Positions 20,225-33,477 of a stretch of DNA of 64,000 bases are shown here, piece after piece. The DNA comes from Phlebopus portentosus (Eukaryota; Basidiomycota; Agaricomycetes; Boletales; Boletinellaceae). Positions within the stretch are counted from its first letter, which is position 1; every line of letters starts with the position of its first letter. The DNA lies in contig JAYXKI010000017.1 of NCBI GenBank assembly GCA_037892935.1, forward strand, positions 186,001-250,000, written 5' to 3'. The notes beneath the pieces were generated by a model, which worked only from the letters and a program-made list of their open reading frames with translations, did not search any database and was not told the origin of the DNA. The position numbers and the translations under genes were made by a program.

Positions 20225-20975
20225 GTCCTCTAGTCCTGCATTAGCACCAAAATCCATTAGGCCAGCAAACATCAGTGCTTCAGCTTGCAACTCCTCTTCT
20301 GACATGATGTCCAGTTCATCAGGTGAGTCACTATCCATCTCAACATCCTGCTCTGGCTGCTCTACAACTCTGGCTGCTCTACAACATCTGGCTGAGCTGC
20401 AGAGTTAGTATCAGAAGCAGTGTCAGGTGCAGTGTCAGATACAGTTGGCTCTGCTGAGTTGAAGTTGAAGCGCTGTGGTGGAATAGGAGAGCCTGGCACA
20501 CGTCTGGGAAGGCGCTGTTAATGACTTCCTTCCTGGTAAGTGGATTCCAGAACAACCAGCCTTTATAGTTAGAGGAGTAGCCTAGGAACACACATTTCTG
20601 TATGTGGGACTGCAGCTGCTTATGTTGATCTTTCTTCACAAGCACATAGGAGGTGCATCCAAATACATGCAAGTGAGAGACATCTGGCTTTGACTGAAAC
20701 CAAAGCTCATAGGGTGTACTGGCAGACACAGCAGAGGTGGGAGAGCGGTTGTGTACATGTACAAATGCTGCCACTGCATCCCACCAGAAGCTAGAAGGCA
20801 GGTGTGCTTCATTAAGCATAGTAGTAATGCCCTCTGCAAGTGTCCTGTTAGCATGCTCTGCAACACCATTCTGATGAGGTTCATCTCTAATAGTGTGCTG
20901 TCTGTGGATGCCTACAGTAATACAGAACTGGTCCCATTCCTTAGACACATATTCTCCACCTTTATCATCACGAGT

Positions 20976-21227
20976 TGTTAGATTACACAAATCCAGCAAG
21001 GGACCACTGAGTCCAGTGGTGAGTACACTTGATGTATATTAGCAGTCTAACTACATACCTGAGTCCAGTGGTGAGTACACTTGATGTAGAGTACTCACCA
21101 ATGGACTGTGCCGCTTTTACAGGAGATTACATAAGCATCACATAATCAAGAAAGCGGACATAAGGAAGAATATAAACAGAACAATAAACTACAAAATACT
21201 AAGAGTGTCAGAATCACACTTCTAACA
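20976..21227 (-). repeat. 3' LTR of copia C3
   Basis: 252 bp, TGTTAGATTACAC...CTTCTAACA on the plus strand, with the duplicated CCAGTGGTGAGTACACTTGATGTA unit. The polypurine tract on the minus strand next to it is TCAGGGGGGAG. Confidence 0.9.
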
Positions 21228-21254
21228 CTCCCCCCTGATCTGACACTTCTTCCT

Positions 21255-24200
21255 TCAACATAATCCCAGCATCTTACACATCTCCTGCACCTTTACTCTG
21301 CTTAGTGCTTTGGTCATAATGTCTGCTGGCATGGTCTGAGTGGGCAAGTAATGCACTTTGATATGACCAGCCTCTACAACATCTCTCAACCAGTAGAAGT
21401 GCAGATCTAGGTGTTTCATGCGTCCATGATGCTCAGGATTGTTTGCCACAGACAGAGCAGACTGGTTATCAATGTACAGGGAAGAGGGTGCATCAAATTT
21501 GTAGCCAAACTCTGTAAAGAGATTTCTCAGCCACATAATCTCTTGTCCTGCACTAACAGCAGCAATGTATTCTGCTTCAGTGGTAGATAGAGTCACAAAG
21601 GGCTGCAACTTGCTAGCCCAGCTGATAGCACCAGTTCCCATCTTGACAACCATCCCACTTGTGGACCGTCTGTTATCCTCATTTCCTCCATGGTCAGCAT
21701 CACAGAAGGTAGTGAACGGCTCAGAGGACTTAGGATCAGGTGCATAAGTCAACCTGAAATCTTTTGTACCCTGCAAATAGCGACATAGATGCTTTACTGC
21801 CTTCCAATGAGCTGGACCAGGATTGGAACTAAAGCGTCCCAAGACACCAACTGCATAGGCAATATCTGGCCTAGTAGCAATAGCTAAGTACATGAGTGCA
21901 CCAACCAATTGCTTGTAGGGCACCTGCTTCATGTATTCAGTTTCTGCAGGGGTCTTAGGAGCTATGTCCTTGCTGAGCTTCTGCTCAGGGAGAGGAGTAG
22001 TAACAGTGCCACAGTTGCTCATGCTGAAGCGCTCTAGCACATCAATAATATACTGTCTCTGTGACAGACTGATAGAGTGCTTGGAGCGGTCTCTCTGAAT
22101 ATGGACTCCTAGCAGGAATGAGATTGGGCCCAACTCATGCAGTTTAAAGTGCTTGGCCAGTTCATCTCTGACAGACTCATACTGCTAGCAGCTTAGACTT
22201 TACAGCAATGGTCATGTCATCAACATAGACTGGAATGATGATATGCACTTCATCTCTGCTGTACACCCAAATGCTGTAATCACAGCGCACTAACTTGAAG
22301 CCCATGCTCTTCATCACTGAATCAAGCTTCTTGTGCTATTGGTGGCCAGCCTGCTTAAGGTCATAAATTGACTTGATCAGCTTGAGAACAAATCCAGGGC
22401 CAAAGTAGTCCTCAAATCCTTCAGGCTGGGTCATGTAGACATCATGCTCCATCTCACCATTGAGGAAAGCAGTAGAGATATCAATACTATACAGCTCAAG
22501 GTCTTCAAATGCAGCTAATGCCAGGATGGCTCTAAGTGCAGCCCACTTAGCTGTAGGGGCAAACACCTGAGAGAACTCAAGACCTGGTTGCTGAGAGAAG
22601 CCCTTGGCTACCAGCCTTGCCTTGTACCTGTCTACAGATCCATCTGCCTTGCGCTTGAGCTTGAACACCTATCTGCATCCAATGGGCTTTCTGCCAGGAG
22701 GTAGTCTGACTGGTTCAAATGTGCCATTCTCAATCAGACTGATAAATTCCTCCATGGCTGCTTTCTCCTAGAGGTCTGCATCAGGACGTCCTTTGATGTC
22801 CTTCCACTGATAGGGTTTAGGACTGATGTGTTGCACATCTTGTGCAGAGAACATATGCTCAGTGCAATTAGATGACTGGAATGCATATTTTAGAGCATCT
22901 TCATAAGACAGATAGATGTCCTCTAGTTCTGCATTAGTACCAAAATCCATTAGGCCAGCAAACATCAGTGCTTCAGCTTGCAACTCCTCTTCTGACATGA
23001 TGTCCAGTTCATCAGGTGAGTCACTGTCCATCTCAACATCCTGCTCTGGCTGCTCTACAACATCTGGCTGAGCTGCAGAGTCAGTATCAGAAGCAGTGTC
23101 AGGTGCAGTGTCAGATACAGTTGGCTCTGCTGAGTTGAAGTTGAAGCGCTGTGGTGGAATAGGGGAGCCTGGCACACGTCTGGGAAGGCGCTGTCCAACA
23201 TAGTCCACATCCCACCAGCTAGTGGTATGACGTCTAATAGGTCTCCACATTGGATCTGGCCACCAGGGAGAAGCAGGCCTTTGTTTCTTTGAGGCCTGCT
23301 CAGATAGCAGTGGTGAAGTAGTGTGTTCACACTTTGGTGGATGAGTGGCTGGTGAAGGAGGATGATGTGGGGGACTGTGTGAAGGAGGACTAGGTGATGG
23401 ATTAGGTGGAGGACTAGGTGTAGGTGTAGGTGTAGGCATAGGAGGATCTGCTGGATGCATAGGAGCAGGTGGTGGAGGAGGAGCTGGCAGAACATCAATA
23501 GCATCCTCTACTCCCCCCTGTTCTGGCAGGTTTTCTGTCTGTATAGGCATATTCACTCTCAAGTCAACTGGGTTTCTAGATGTACCAGAGAAGACTCTCT
23601 CATCAAATTGAGCAGAGTCACTAATGACTTCCTTCCTGGTAAGTGGATTCCAGAACAACCAGCCTTTATAGTTAGAGGGATAGCCTAGGAACACACATTT
23701 CTGTGTGTGGGACTGCAGCTGCTTGTGTTGATCTTTCTTCACAAGCACATAGGAGGTGCATCCAAATACACGCAAGTGAGAGACATCTGGCTTTGACTGG
23801 AACCAGAGCTCATAGGGTGTACTGGCAGACACAGCAGAGGTGGGAGAGTGGTTGTGTACATGTACAAATGCTGCCACTGCATCCTACCAGAAGCTAGAGG
23901 GCAGGTGTGCTTCATTAAGCATAGTAGTAATGCCCTCTGCAAGTGTCCTGTTAGCACGCTCTGCAATACCATTCTGATGAGGTTCATCTCTAATAGTGTG
24001 CTGTCTATGGATGCCTACAGTAATACAGAACTGGTCCCATTCCTTAGACACATATTCTCCACCTTTATCATCACGAGTGGCTTTGATCTTCACTCCTAAC
24101 TGGTTCTCTGCATAGGCCTTAAATTGCTTGAAGGCAGCAAATGCATCACTCTTCTTCTTCAATGGGAGAACAGCCCAGTAGCGGCTGTAATCATCAATGA

Positions 24201-25800
24201 AGGTGATCCAATATTTAAAGCCATGTCTAGATTGAACAGGCAATGGACCATGAACATTAGAGTGAACCAATTGGAGGAGACCAGAAGCTCTGTGAGATGC
24301 AAGTTTGGAGACATTAGACCTGTGCTGCTTGTCAGCAATGCAAGGTTCACAGATAGGATCTGGAGTGCTCTTGGATTTGACAACCATTCCTTTGACTAGC
24401 TTCTCAGTCATCAACCTGTTTACATCATCATGATTGAGATGTGCAAAGCGCCTGTGCCAAAGTGTAGTGTCAAGTGGACAGGTGCTGGTGAATGCAGCAT
24501 AAGCAATGGTAGGGACAATATGGCCATTGAGAGTTGCTGCATTGTAAGAGGTGATGTTTGTAGTGAAAAGAACTGTTCCATGACGATGGAAAAGCATCTT
24601 GTTATGGTGAATGGTGACAACATATGATTTGGAACGAGTCAAATACAGGACTGAGAGGAGATTGTTTCTGAGATCAGGAACATGAAGTACACGCTCAAAT
24701 TCAAGTAACTGTCCAGGTTTGCCACCAACTACAGGCTGAAAGCGCACTATGCCAATGCCAACTGAATAAATAACTTGGTTGTTGGCTAAACGAATAGGGG
24801 TGTGATTTGTTGAGTATTTAGTGAACTAATGACGATGTGGAGTCATGTGGCAAGTGGCACCTGTGTCAGCAATCCAGTCAGTTCCTGCATCTGGGATAAG
24901 AGGTGAATGAGGATTGGTGTAGTCAAGAGCACTTGCATTGCCAGCAAATTCAGCAGATTCAGCAGATTCATCTTGTTGAGCAACATGGGCCTTCTGGCCC
25001 TTTTTGCCCTTCCTCCTCTTCTCTTCCCTGTTCTTCTTAGCCCTGACATGTGCATCCTTAGAAGCTGCCTGCTTCATATAGCAGTTCTTCTCTGTGTGCT
25101 TAGGAATACCACAGAAGGTGCAAGTGACACCTTGAGAGGAGATAGGCTTTACAGCACTACTAGTGGATGTGAACATGGCCTGGGGCTAAAGCTGAATGCG
25201 CTCTTGACGGTTCTGCTGCTCTTGGGCAAATGCCTCCTTAAGGTTATTCCACTTGAATTCCTTCATAAGGAGCACTGCAGAGCAAAAGGAAGCATAGTCC
25301 TCAGGAAGAGCACGAATCAGACATGCACATGCAAGCTCATTCTCAAACTCCTCAAGTTTGAGGGTGCTAGAACGAGTGCTTCTGATCTTATGCAGTGCTA
25401 GCTCAACCCTGCTCACCAGATTGGTGAGGGACTCATCTTCCTTCTTGGTGATGTTGAAGAACTCATCATAGGCATTAAAGCGCGCAGCTGGGTTGTCCTG
25501 CTCATTGATCTTCTGAAGCTCAGTCCACATCTTGACTGGATCATCCATGTAGTCCTGCACCATAACCTGCATGCTATGCTCAAGTCTCTGATAGATCAGG
25601 CCTGCAGCTTGCTCAGCCTTCTCTTCCCAGAGCTGGACAGTCTCTGCTGGAGCACTAGGCTTAGCTTCCTGACCAGAGGTCAGGCGCCACAACTTCTTGA
25701 CTTGAAGTACAGCACGCATATCATGCTTCCAGACAGAGTAATTGCTGTCATTGAGCTTGGTGATAGTGGATAGCGTCTCAGAGGTGACAGGATCAGACAT
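21255..25800 (-). pseudogene. gag-pol: Copia C3 gag-pol, several stops and a frameshift
   Basis: ATG at 25800 starts a 204-codon gag segment, stopped at 25186 where sisters have a Gln codon. Then follow the knuckle (CTFCGIPKHTEKNC), protease DTGA, a stop at 24826 (a Trp in sisters), integrase 24747-23884 and linker/RT 23877-22768, a stop at the Trp before 22768, RT 22668-22336, an insertion of a few bases near 22185 (TGCTAGCAGCTT) that shifts the frame by the YVDD region, and RNase H 22133-21255. Catalytic residues visible elsewhere in the family are preserved. Most stops are TGG or CAG changed to TAG. Confidence 0.85.
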
Positions 25801-26985
25801 GATAGTTGAAATGAGGTGTGGATGAGAGTGGACAGATGATGCTTAGAAGAAATAAGCAGTGAGGGAGCAATGAGGGAGAGAGCGCTAACAAATTTATGCC
25901 TGGAGGTGACAGATCAATACCAACCAGTGCAGTCTTCTACAGTCACTGAAGTATACACAGATTTGCCGCAAGACAGTGCTGGTCTGTTGGTCTGCTAAGA
26001 CCCCGCAGGCACCGCTAACTGAGAGAGGCTCTAGGCTTAAGTAGACACTCAAAGAGTGACTACAACTAGCGAACTAAGGCCGGGCAGGCAAGCTTCACAG
26101 TCTGTAGGCTAGGCTGATCCAACAACAGTGATGGAGCCACACACCAATTAACACCAGAGCTGCCAGACACAAAATGCAGCACAGAGAGGGAACGGATGGG
26201 CGGAACGGTGTGCAAATTGGCACGCAGATAGAGGACGACAAGCGAAATCGAACGGTGCAAAGAGCACACGGATCGGATCAGCAGATCGGCAGCAATTGAC
26301 AATTTTTGTCAGCACAAGAATAGCCCACAGCGCAGTTAAACCGTGGCCGCTAAGCTGAAACTTGGTGGAAGTATGTACAGGTATGAGAGCCATATGCACA
26401 CCAAAGGGTGTCCGGATCGGATCAGCGGTTGCTGAGAAAATCGAAAGTTGCCAAAATAGGGTGCAAAACAAAGATCCTTCAATAAGTCGGCGAGTTCTTG
26501 ACCGATTTGGCTGAAACTTCGCGACAGGGGACGCGGAAATAGGCCAAATAGACGTGCCAAATTTTGTGAGAAACGGATCAGCGGTTCACCCGGGATAGGC
26601 AATGCAACTTCGAAAATAGCCAAAAGTGATAGGGCTATAGCGGTGTCAAATCGCAACGGATCAGGCTGAAACTCGGCAGAACAGTAGGCCTATATGGGCC
26701 GAGTAAACGTGCCAAAGGGCGTCGAAAACGGCTGGATGGTTGTGGAGCAATCAAGCGGCGGAGTTTTAGGGAGATTTGGCACTAATAAAGGCCAAAGAAG
26801 AAGGCAGAGGGCTCTGGGACTGTGGAAACTGCACAGAAGGGTGCAGAGGATGATGGGAACACTAGGAACACACCAAAAGGCCAGTCTAGAACACCAAAAG
26901 CTTCTCTGACAACAGCAGCAGCTCTCCAAACCCAAAAACTCAAAAATGCGGCAGTGCAGACAGCTAGAGCTCAAGGCTCATAACC
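25801..26985 (-). other. Copia C3 leader with PBS, non-coding
   Basis: Same leader as C1. The PBS (GGTTATGAGCC) abuts the 5' LTR at 26985. The Cys-rich frame at 26690-26974 begins at TTG and is repeated in the other leaders; I do not accept it as a gene. Confidence 0.7.
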
Positions 26986-27237
26986 TGTTAGACCACACAA
27001 ATCCAGCAAGGGACCACTGAGTCCAGTGGTGAGTACACTTGATGTAAATTAGCAGTCTAACTACATACCTGAGTCCAGTGGTGAGTACACTTGATGTAGA
27101 GTACTCACCAATGGACTGTGCCACTTTTACAGGAGATTACATAAGCATCACATGATCAAGAAAGCGGACATAAGGAAGAATATAAACAGAACAATAAACT
27201 ACAAAATACTAAGAGTGTCAGAATCACACTTCTAACA
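26986..27237 (-). repeat. 5' LTR of copia C3
   Basis: 252 bp, TGTTAGACCACAC...CTTCTAACA on the plus strand. It is followed on the right by an unrelated plus-strand copia fragment beginning in the integrase gene. Confidence 0.9.
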
Positions 27238-30100
27238 GTATTTGCTGCCTTCAAGCAATTTAAGGCCTATGCAGAGAACCAGTTAGGAGTGAAGATCAAA
27301 GCCACTCGTGATGATAAAGGTGGAGAGTATGTGTCTAAGGAATGGGACCAGTTCTGTATTACTACAGGCATCTACAGACAGCACACTATCAGAGATGAAC
27401 CTCATCAAAATGGTATTGCAGAGTGTGCTAACAGGACACTTGCAGAGGGCATCACTACTATGCTTAATGAAGTACATCTGCCTTCTAGCTTCTGGTGGGA
27501 TGCAGTGGCAGCATTTGTACATGTACACAACCGCTCTCCCACCTCTACTGTGTCTGCCAGTACACCCTATGAGCTCTGGTTCCAGTCAAAACCAGATGTC
27601 TCTCACTTATATGTATTTGGATGCACCTCCTATGTGCTTATAAAGAAAGATCAATACAAGTAGCTGCAGTCCCACACACAGAAATGTGTGTTCCTAGGCT
27701 ACCCCTTTAATTATAAAGGCTAGTTGTTCTGGAATCCACTTACCAGGAAGGAAGTCATTAGTGACTCTGCTTAATTTGATAAGAGAGTCTTCCTTAGTAC
27801 ATCTAGAAACCCAGTTGACTTAAGGGTGAATGTACCTACACAGACAGAAGACCTATCAGAATAGAGGGAAGTAGAGGATACTATTGATATTCTGCCAGCT
27901 CCTCCTCCTCCACCTGCTCCTATACATTCAGCACATCCTCCTATGCCTACACCTACACCTACACCTAGTCCTCCATCTAATTCATCATCTAGTCCTCCTT
28001 CACACAATCCTCCTTCACCAGCTACTCATCCACCAAAGCGTGAACATACTACTTCACCACTGCTATCTGAGCAGACCTTAAAGAAACAAAGACCTGTCTC
28101 TTCCTAGTAGCCAGATTCAATGTGGAGACCTATTAGATATCACACCACTGGCTAGTGGGATGTGAACTATGTTGGATAGTGCCTTCTCAAACATGTGCCA
28201 GGCTCCCCTATTCCACCACAGCACTTCAACTTCAACTCAGTAGAGCCAACTGCACCTGACACTGCTTCTGATACTGACTCTGCAGCTCAGCCGGATATTG
28301 TAGAGCAGCCAGAGCAGGATATTGAGATAGACAGTGACTCACCTGATGAACTGGACATCATATTAGAAGAGGAGTTGCAAGCTGAAGCACTGATGTTTGC
28401 TAGTCTAATAGATTTTAGTGCTAATGTAGGACTAGAGAACATCTATCTGTCTTATAAAGATGCTCTGGAATATGCATTCCAGTTATTTAATTGCTCTAAG
28501 CATGTGTTCTCTGCATAAGATGTGTAACACATTAGTCCTGAACCCTATCAGTGGAAGGACATCAAAGGACACCCTGATGCAGATCTTTAGAAAAAGGCAG
28601 CCATGAAGGAATTTGTCAGTCTGATTGAGAATGGCACTTTTGAGCCAGTTAGGCTCTCTCCTAGTAGAAAGCCTATTAGATGCAGATGGGTGTTCAAGCT
28701 CAAGCGTAAGGCAGATAGATCTGTAAACAGGTACAAGGTAAGGCTGGTAGCCAAGAGCTTCTCATAGCAACCAAGTCTTGAGTTCTCTCAGGTATTTGCT
28801 CCTACAGCCAAGTAGGCTGCACTTAGAGTTATCCTGGCATTAGCTGCATTTGAAGACCTTGACCTGTATAGTATTGATATCTCTACTGCTTTCCTCAATG
28901 GTGAGATGGAGCATGATGTCTACATGACCCAGCCTGAAGGATTTGAGAACTACTTTAGCCCTGGATTTGTTCTCAAGCTGATCAAGTCAATTTTATGGCC
29001 TTAAGTAGGCTGGCCATCAATAGCACAAAAAGCTTGATTCAGTGATGAAGAATATGGGCTTAAAGTTAGTATGTTGTGATTACAGTATTTGGGTGTACAG
29101 CAGGGATAAAGTGCACATCATCATTCCAGTCTATGTTGATGATATGATTATTGCTGCAAAGTTTAAACAGCAATATGAGTCTGTCAGAGATGAGCTGGCT
29201 AAGCACTTTAAACTGCATAAGTTGGGCCCAACCTCATTCCTACTAGGAGTCTATATCTAGAGAGACTGCTCCAAGCACTCTGTCAATCTGTCACAGAGAC
29301 AGTATATTATTAATGTGCTAGAGTGCTTTAGCATGAGCAATTGTGGTACTGTTACTACTCCTCTCCCTGAGCAGAAGCTCAGCAAGGACATAGCTCCTAA
29401 GGCCCCTGCAAAAACTAAATACATGAAGCAGGTGCCCTACAAGCAATTAGTTAGTGCACTCATGTATCTAGCTATAGCTACTAGGCCAGATATTGCTTAT
29501 GCAGTTAGTGTCTTGGGACGCTTTAGTTCCAATCCTGGTCTAGCTTATTGGAAGGCAGTAAAGCATTTATGTTACTATCTGCAGGGCACAAAGAATTTCA
29601 GGCTAACTTATGCATCTGATCCTAAGTCATCTGAGCTGTTCACTACCTTCTGTGATGCTGACCATAGAGGAAATGAGGATAACAGATACTCTATAAGTAG
29701 GATAGTTGTCAAGATGGGAACTGGTGCTATTAGCTGAGCTAGCAAGTTACAGCCCTTTGTCACTCTATCTACCACTGAAGCAGAGTATATTGCTGCTGTC
29801 AGTGCAGGACAAGAAATTATGTGGCTGAGAAATCTGTTCACAGAAATTGGCTATAAGTTTAATGCACCTTCCTCTCTGTACATTGATAACCAGTCTGCTC
29901 TGTCTGTGGCAAACAATCCTGAGCATCATGGATGCATGAAACACCTAGATCTGTGCTTTTACTGGTTAAGAGATGTTGTAGAGGCTGGCCATATTAATGT
30001 GCATTACTTGCTTGCTCAGATCATATCAGCTGACATCATGACCAAGGTACTTAGTAGAGTGAAGGTGCAGGAGATGTGTAAGATGCTAAGATTGAAATGA
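27238..30100 (+). pseudogene. pol: Copia subfamily B fragment, plus strand: integrase to RNase H
   Basis: Starts abruptly in the integrase core (FAAFKQF-equivalent) and runs through the D/E region (DDKGGEY, NGIAECANR), the Pro-rich linker, RT (the YVDD box reads YVDDMIIAA near 29130) and RNase H, ending with a stop near 30100. Stops are many (for example 27661, 27721, 28518, 29730), nearly all TAG/TAA where subfamily A has CAG, CAA or TGG. Gag and protease are absent on this side of the junction. This is an older and more mutated lineage than C1, C3 and E. Confidence 0.8.
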
Positions 30101-30175
30101 GGTGTGTCACACTGTGTGATATACATTGTCATATATGTGACATATATGTGATAGAAGTGTCAGATCAGGAGGGAG
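30101..30175 (+). promoter_or_regulatory. Palindrome-rich tail upstream of the subfamily B 3' LTR
   Basis: Between the stop codon and the LTR lie repeated TGTCA-N-TGACA type palindromes (GTCATATATGTGAC), missing from subfamily A elements, where the same interval is only about 25 bp. The equivalent in the other subfamily B copy is longer (44100-44214). Confidence 0.55.
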
Positions 30176-30374
30176 TGTTAGAAGTGTAATCCTGACACTG
30201 TTACTATTCTTTATTTATTGTTCTGTTTATATTCTTTGTTATGTCCGCTTTTTTGATCATGTGATGCTTATGTAATCTTCTATAAAATCGGCACAGTCCA
30301 TTGGTAAGTACTCTATATTAAGTGTACTCACTACTGGACTCAGTGGTCCCTTGCTGGATTTGTGTGATCTAATA
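30176..30374 (+). repeat. 3' LTR, copia subfamily B (199 bp)
   Basis: TGTTAGAAGTGTAATCC...GTGATCTAATA, the same family as the 252-bp LTRs but without their internal duplication. TATAAAAT at 30282-30289 is a plausible TATA box, with the transcript leader following. The final CA has become TA. The right flank GCAAC is copia DNA of the opposite strand. Confidence 0.85.
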
Positions 30375-31539
30375 GCAACACCATTCTGATGAGGTTCATC
30401 TCTAATAGTGTGCTGTCTGTGGATGCCTGCAGTAATACAGAACTGGTCCCATTCCTTAGACACATACTCTCCACCTTTATCATCACGAGTGGCTTTGATC
30501 TTCACTCCTAACTGGTTCTCTGCATAGGCCTTAAATTGCTTGAAGGCAGTAAATACATCACTCTTCTTCTTCAATGGGAGAACAGCCCAGTAGCGGCCGT
30601 AATCATCAATGAAGGTGATCCAGTATTTGAAGCTATATCTGGACTGGACAGGCAATGGACCATGAACATCAGAGTGAACCAATTGAAAGAGACTAGAAGC
30701 TCTGTGAGATGCAAGTTTAAAGATATTAGACCTGTGCTACTTGCCAGCAATGCAAGGTTCACAGATAGGATCTGAAGTGCTCTTGGATCTGACAACCATT
30801 CCCTTGACTAGCTCCTCAGTCATCAACCTGTTCACATCATCATGATTGAGATGTGCAAAGTGCCTATGCCAAAGTGTAGTGTCAAGTGGACAGGTGCTGG
30901 TGAATGCAGCATAAGCAATAGTAGGGACAATATGGCTATTGAGAGTTGCTGCATTGTAAGAGATGATGTTTGCAGTGAAAAGAACTGTTCCATGACGATG
31001 GAAAAGCATCTTGTTATGGTGAATGGTGACAACATATGATTTGGAACGAGTCAAATACAGGACTGAGAGGAGATTGTTTCTGAGATCAGGAACATGAAGT
31101 ACACGCTCAAATTCAAGTAACTGTCCAGGTTTGCCACCAACTACAGGCTGAAAGCGCACTGTGCCAATGCCAACTGAATAAATAACTTGGTTGTTGGCTA
31201 AACGAATAGGGGTGTGATTTGTTGAGTATTTGGTGAACCAATGACGATGTGGAGTCATGTGGCAAGTGGCACCTGTGTCAGTAATCCAGTCAGTTCCTGC
31301 ATCTGGGATAAGAGGTGAATGGGGATTGGTGTAGTCAAGAGCACTTGCATTGCCAGCAAATTCAGCAGATTCAGCAGATTCATCTTGTTGAGCAACATGG
31401 GCCTTCTGGCCCTTTTTGCCCTTCCTCCTCTTCTCTTTCCTGTTCTTCTTAGCCCTGACATGTGCATCCTTAGAAGCTGCCTGCTTCATATAGCAGTTCT
31501 CCTCTGTGTGCTTAGGAATACCACAGAAGGTGCAAGTGA
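30375..31539 (-). pseudogene. gag-pol: Copia fragment, minus strand: gag knuckle to integrase
   Basis: Contains the knuckle (TFCGIPKHTEEN) near 31520, protease (ITDTGATCHM; Ala changed to Thr before DTGA), GAG-pre-integrase and the integrase core up to HQNGVA at 30375. It is open for most of its length (31489-30737 and 30682-30257 frames) with one stop near 30737. It is truncated left by the subfamily B LTR and right by a mini-element. Confidence 0.8.
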
Positions 31540-31616
31540 TATTAAGAGTTGAAAACAGGTGACCGGCCAGACTAGGGATTGAACCTAGGATCTCCTAAGT
31601 ATATACCAGATGCTTT
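31540..31616 (-). mobile_element. tRNA-bearing mini-element, copy 4, truncated
   Basis: Starts TATTAAGAGTTG after AGTGA in the copia knuckle region and matches copies 1-3 up to the D arm of the tRNA-like part (TGCTTT at 31611-31616), where copia E's LTR begins. The missing rest (CACCACTAAGC...) is not found at the far side of E. Confidence 0.75.
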
Positions 31617-31868
31617 TGTTAGATCACACAAATCCAGCAAGGGACCACTGAGTCCAGTGGTGAGTACACTTGATGTATATTAGCAGTCTAACTACATACC
31701 TGAGTCCAGTGGTGAGTACACTTGATGTAGAGTACTCACCAATGGACTGTGCCGCTTTTACAGGAGATTACATAAGCATCACATGATCAAGAAAGCGGAC
31801 ATAAGGAAGAATATAAACAGAACAATAAACTACAAAATACTAAGAGTGTCAGAATCATACTTCTAACA
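31617..31868 (-). repeat. 3' LTR of copia E
   Basis: 252 bp with the duplicated CCAGTGGTGAGTAC unit; the adjacent purine tract on the minus strand is TCAGGGGGGAG. It cuts mini-element copy 4. Confidence 0.9.
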
Positions 31869-33477
31869 CTCCCCCCTGATCTGACACTTCTTCCTTCAAC
31901 ATAATCCCAGCATCTTACACATCTCCTGCACCTTTACTCTGCTTAGTGCTTTGGTCATAATGTCTGCTGGCATGGTCTGAGTGGGCAAGTAATGCACTTT
32001 GATATGACCAGCCTCTACAACATCTCTCAACCAGTAGAAGTGCAGATCTAGGTGTTTCATGCGTCCATGATGCTCAGGATTGTTTGCCACAGACAGAGCA
32101 GACTGGTTATCAATATACAGGGAAGAGGGTGCATCAAACTTGTAGCCAAACTCTGTAAAGAGATTTCTCAGCCACATAATCTCTTGTCCTGCACTAACAG
32201 CAGCAATGTATTCTGCTTCAGTGGTGGATAGAGTCACAAAGGGCTGCAACTTGCTAGCCTAGCTGATAGCACCAGTTCCCATCTTGACAACCATCCCACT
32301 TGTGGACCGTCTGTTATCCTCATTTCCTCCATGGTCAGCATCACAGAAGGTAGTGAACAGCTCAGAGGACTTAGGATCAGGTGCATAAGTCAACCTGAAA
32401 TCCTTTGTACCCTGCAAATAGCGACATAGATGCTTTGCTGCCTTCCAACGAGCTGGACCAGGATTAGAACTAAAGCGTCCCAAGACACCAACTGCATAGG
32501 CAATATCTGGCCTAGTAGCAATAGCTAAGTACATGAGTGCACCAACCAATTGCTTGTAGGGCACCTGCTTCATGTATTCAGTTTCTGCAGGGGTCTTAGG
32601 AGCTATGTCCTTGCTGAGCTTCTGCTCAGGGAGAGGAGTAGTAACAGTGCCACAGTTGCTCATGCTGAAGCGCTCTAGCACATCAATAATATACTGTCTC
32701 TGTGACAGACTGATGGAGTGCTTGGAGCGGTCTCTCTGAATATGGACTCCTAGCAGGAATGAGGTTGGGCCCAACTCATGCAGTTTAAAGTGCTTGGCCA
32801 GTTCATCTCTGACAGACTCATACTGCTGCTTAGACTTTACAGCAATGGTCATGTCATCAACATAGACTGGAATGATGATATGCACTTCATCTCTGCTGTA
32901 CACCCAAATGCTGTAATCACAGCGCACTAACTTGAAGCCCATGCTCTTCATCACTGAATCAAGCTTCTTGTGCCATTGGTGGCCAGCCTGCTTAAGGCCA
33001 TAAATTGACTTGATCAGCTTGAGAACAAATCCAGGGCCAAAGTAGTTCTCAAATCCTTCAGGCTGGGTCATGTAGACATCATGCTCCATCTCACCATTGA
33101 GGAAAGCAGTAGAGATGTCAACACTATACAGCTCAAGGTCTTCAAATGCAGCTATTGCCAGGATGGCTCTAAGTGCAGCCCACTTGGCTGTAGAGGCAAA
33201 CACCTGAGAGAACTCAAGACCTGGTTGCTGAGAGAAGCCCTTGGCTACCAGCCTTGCCTTGTACCTGTCTACAGATCCATCTGCCTTGCGCTTGAGCTTG
33301 AACACCCATCTGCATCCAATGGGCTTTCTGCCAGGAGGTAGTCTGACTGGTTCAAATGTGCCATTTTCAATCAGACTGATAAATTCCTCCATGGCTGCTT
33401 TCTCCCAGAGGTCTGCATCAGGACGTCCTTTAATGTCCTTCCACTGATAGGGTTCAGGACTGATGTGTTGCACATCT

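Larger units (their letters stand above)
19176..20975 (-). pseudogene. pol: Copia fragment (RT to integrase), minus strand, with mini-element insertion
   Basis: Collinear with part of gag-pol: it begins on the right in the integrase core (RDDKGGEY at about 20970) and ends on the left inside RT downstream of the YVDD region. It is interrupted by the 217-bp tRNA mini-element (20008-20224). There is an internal deletion near 20519, where a linker segment is joined to sequence upstream of it, and a duplicated GCTCTACAACA-like stretch near 20360. Both ends are cut exactly at copia LTR termini (C1 on the left, C3 on the right), but the flanking sequences are not each other's continuation. Confidence 0.8.
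20976..27237 (-). mobile_element. Ty1/copia element C3, full length, minus strand
   Basis: 6,262 bp with 252-bp LTRs (20976-21227 and 26986-27237), PBS as in C1, a 1.2-kb leader and gag-pol. The LTRs differ at only a handful of sites. Flanks are CGAGT on the left and GTATT on the right, so no target duplication; the left flank is a minus copia fragment and the right flank a plus copia fragment of the other subfamily. Confidence 0.9.

Noticed and set aside
26690..26974. Cys-rich 94-aa ORF in the copia leader (also at 37411-37695)
   Set aside because: Starts at TTG, lies in the untranslated leader, and is open only because the leaders are near identical.
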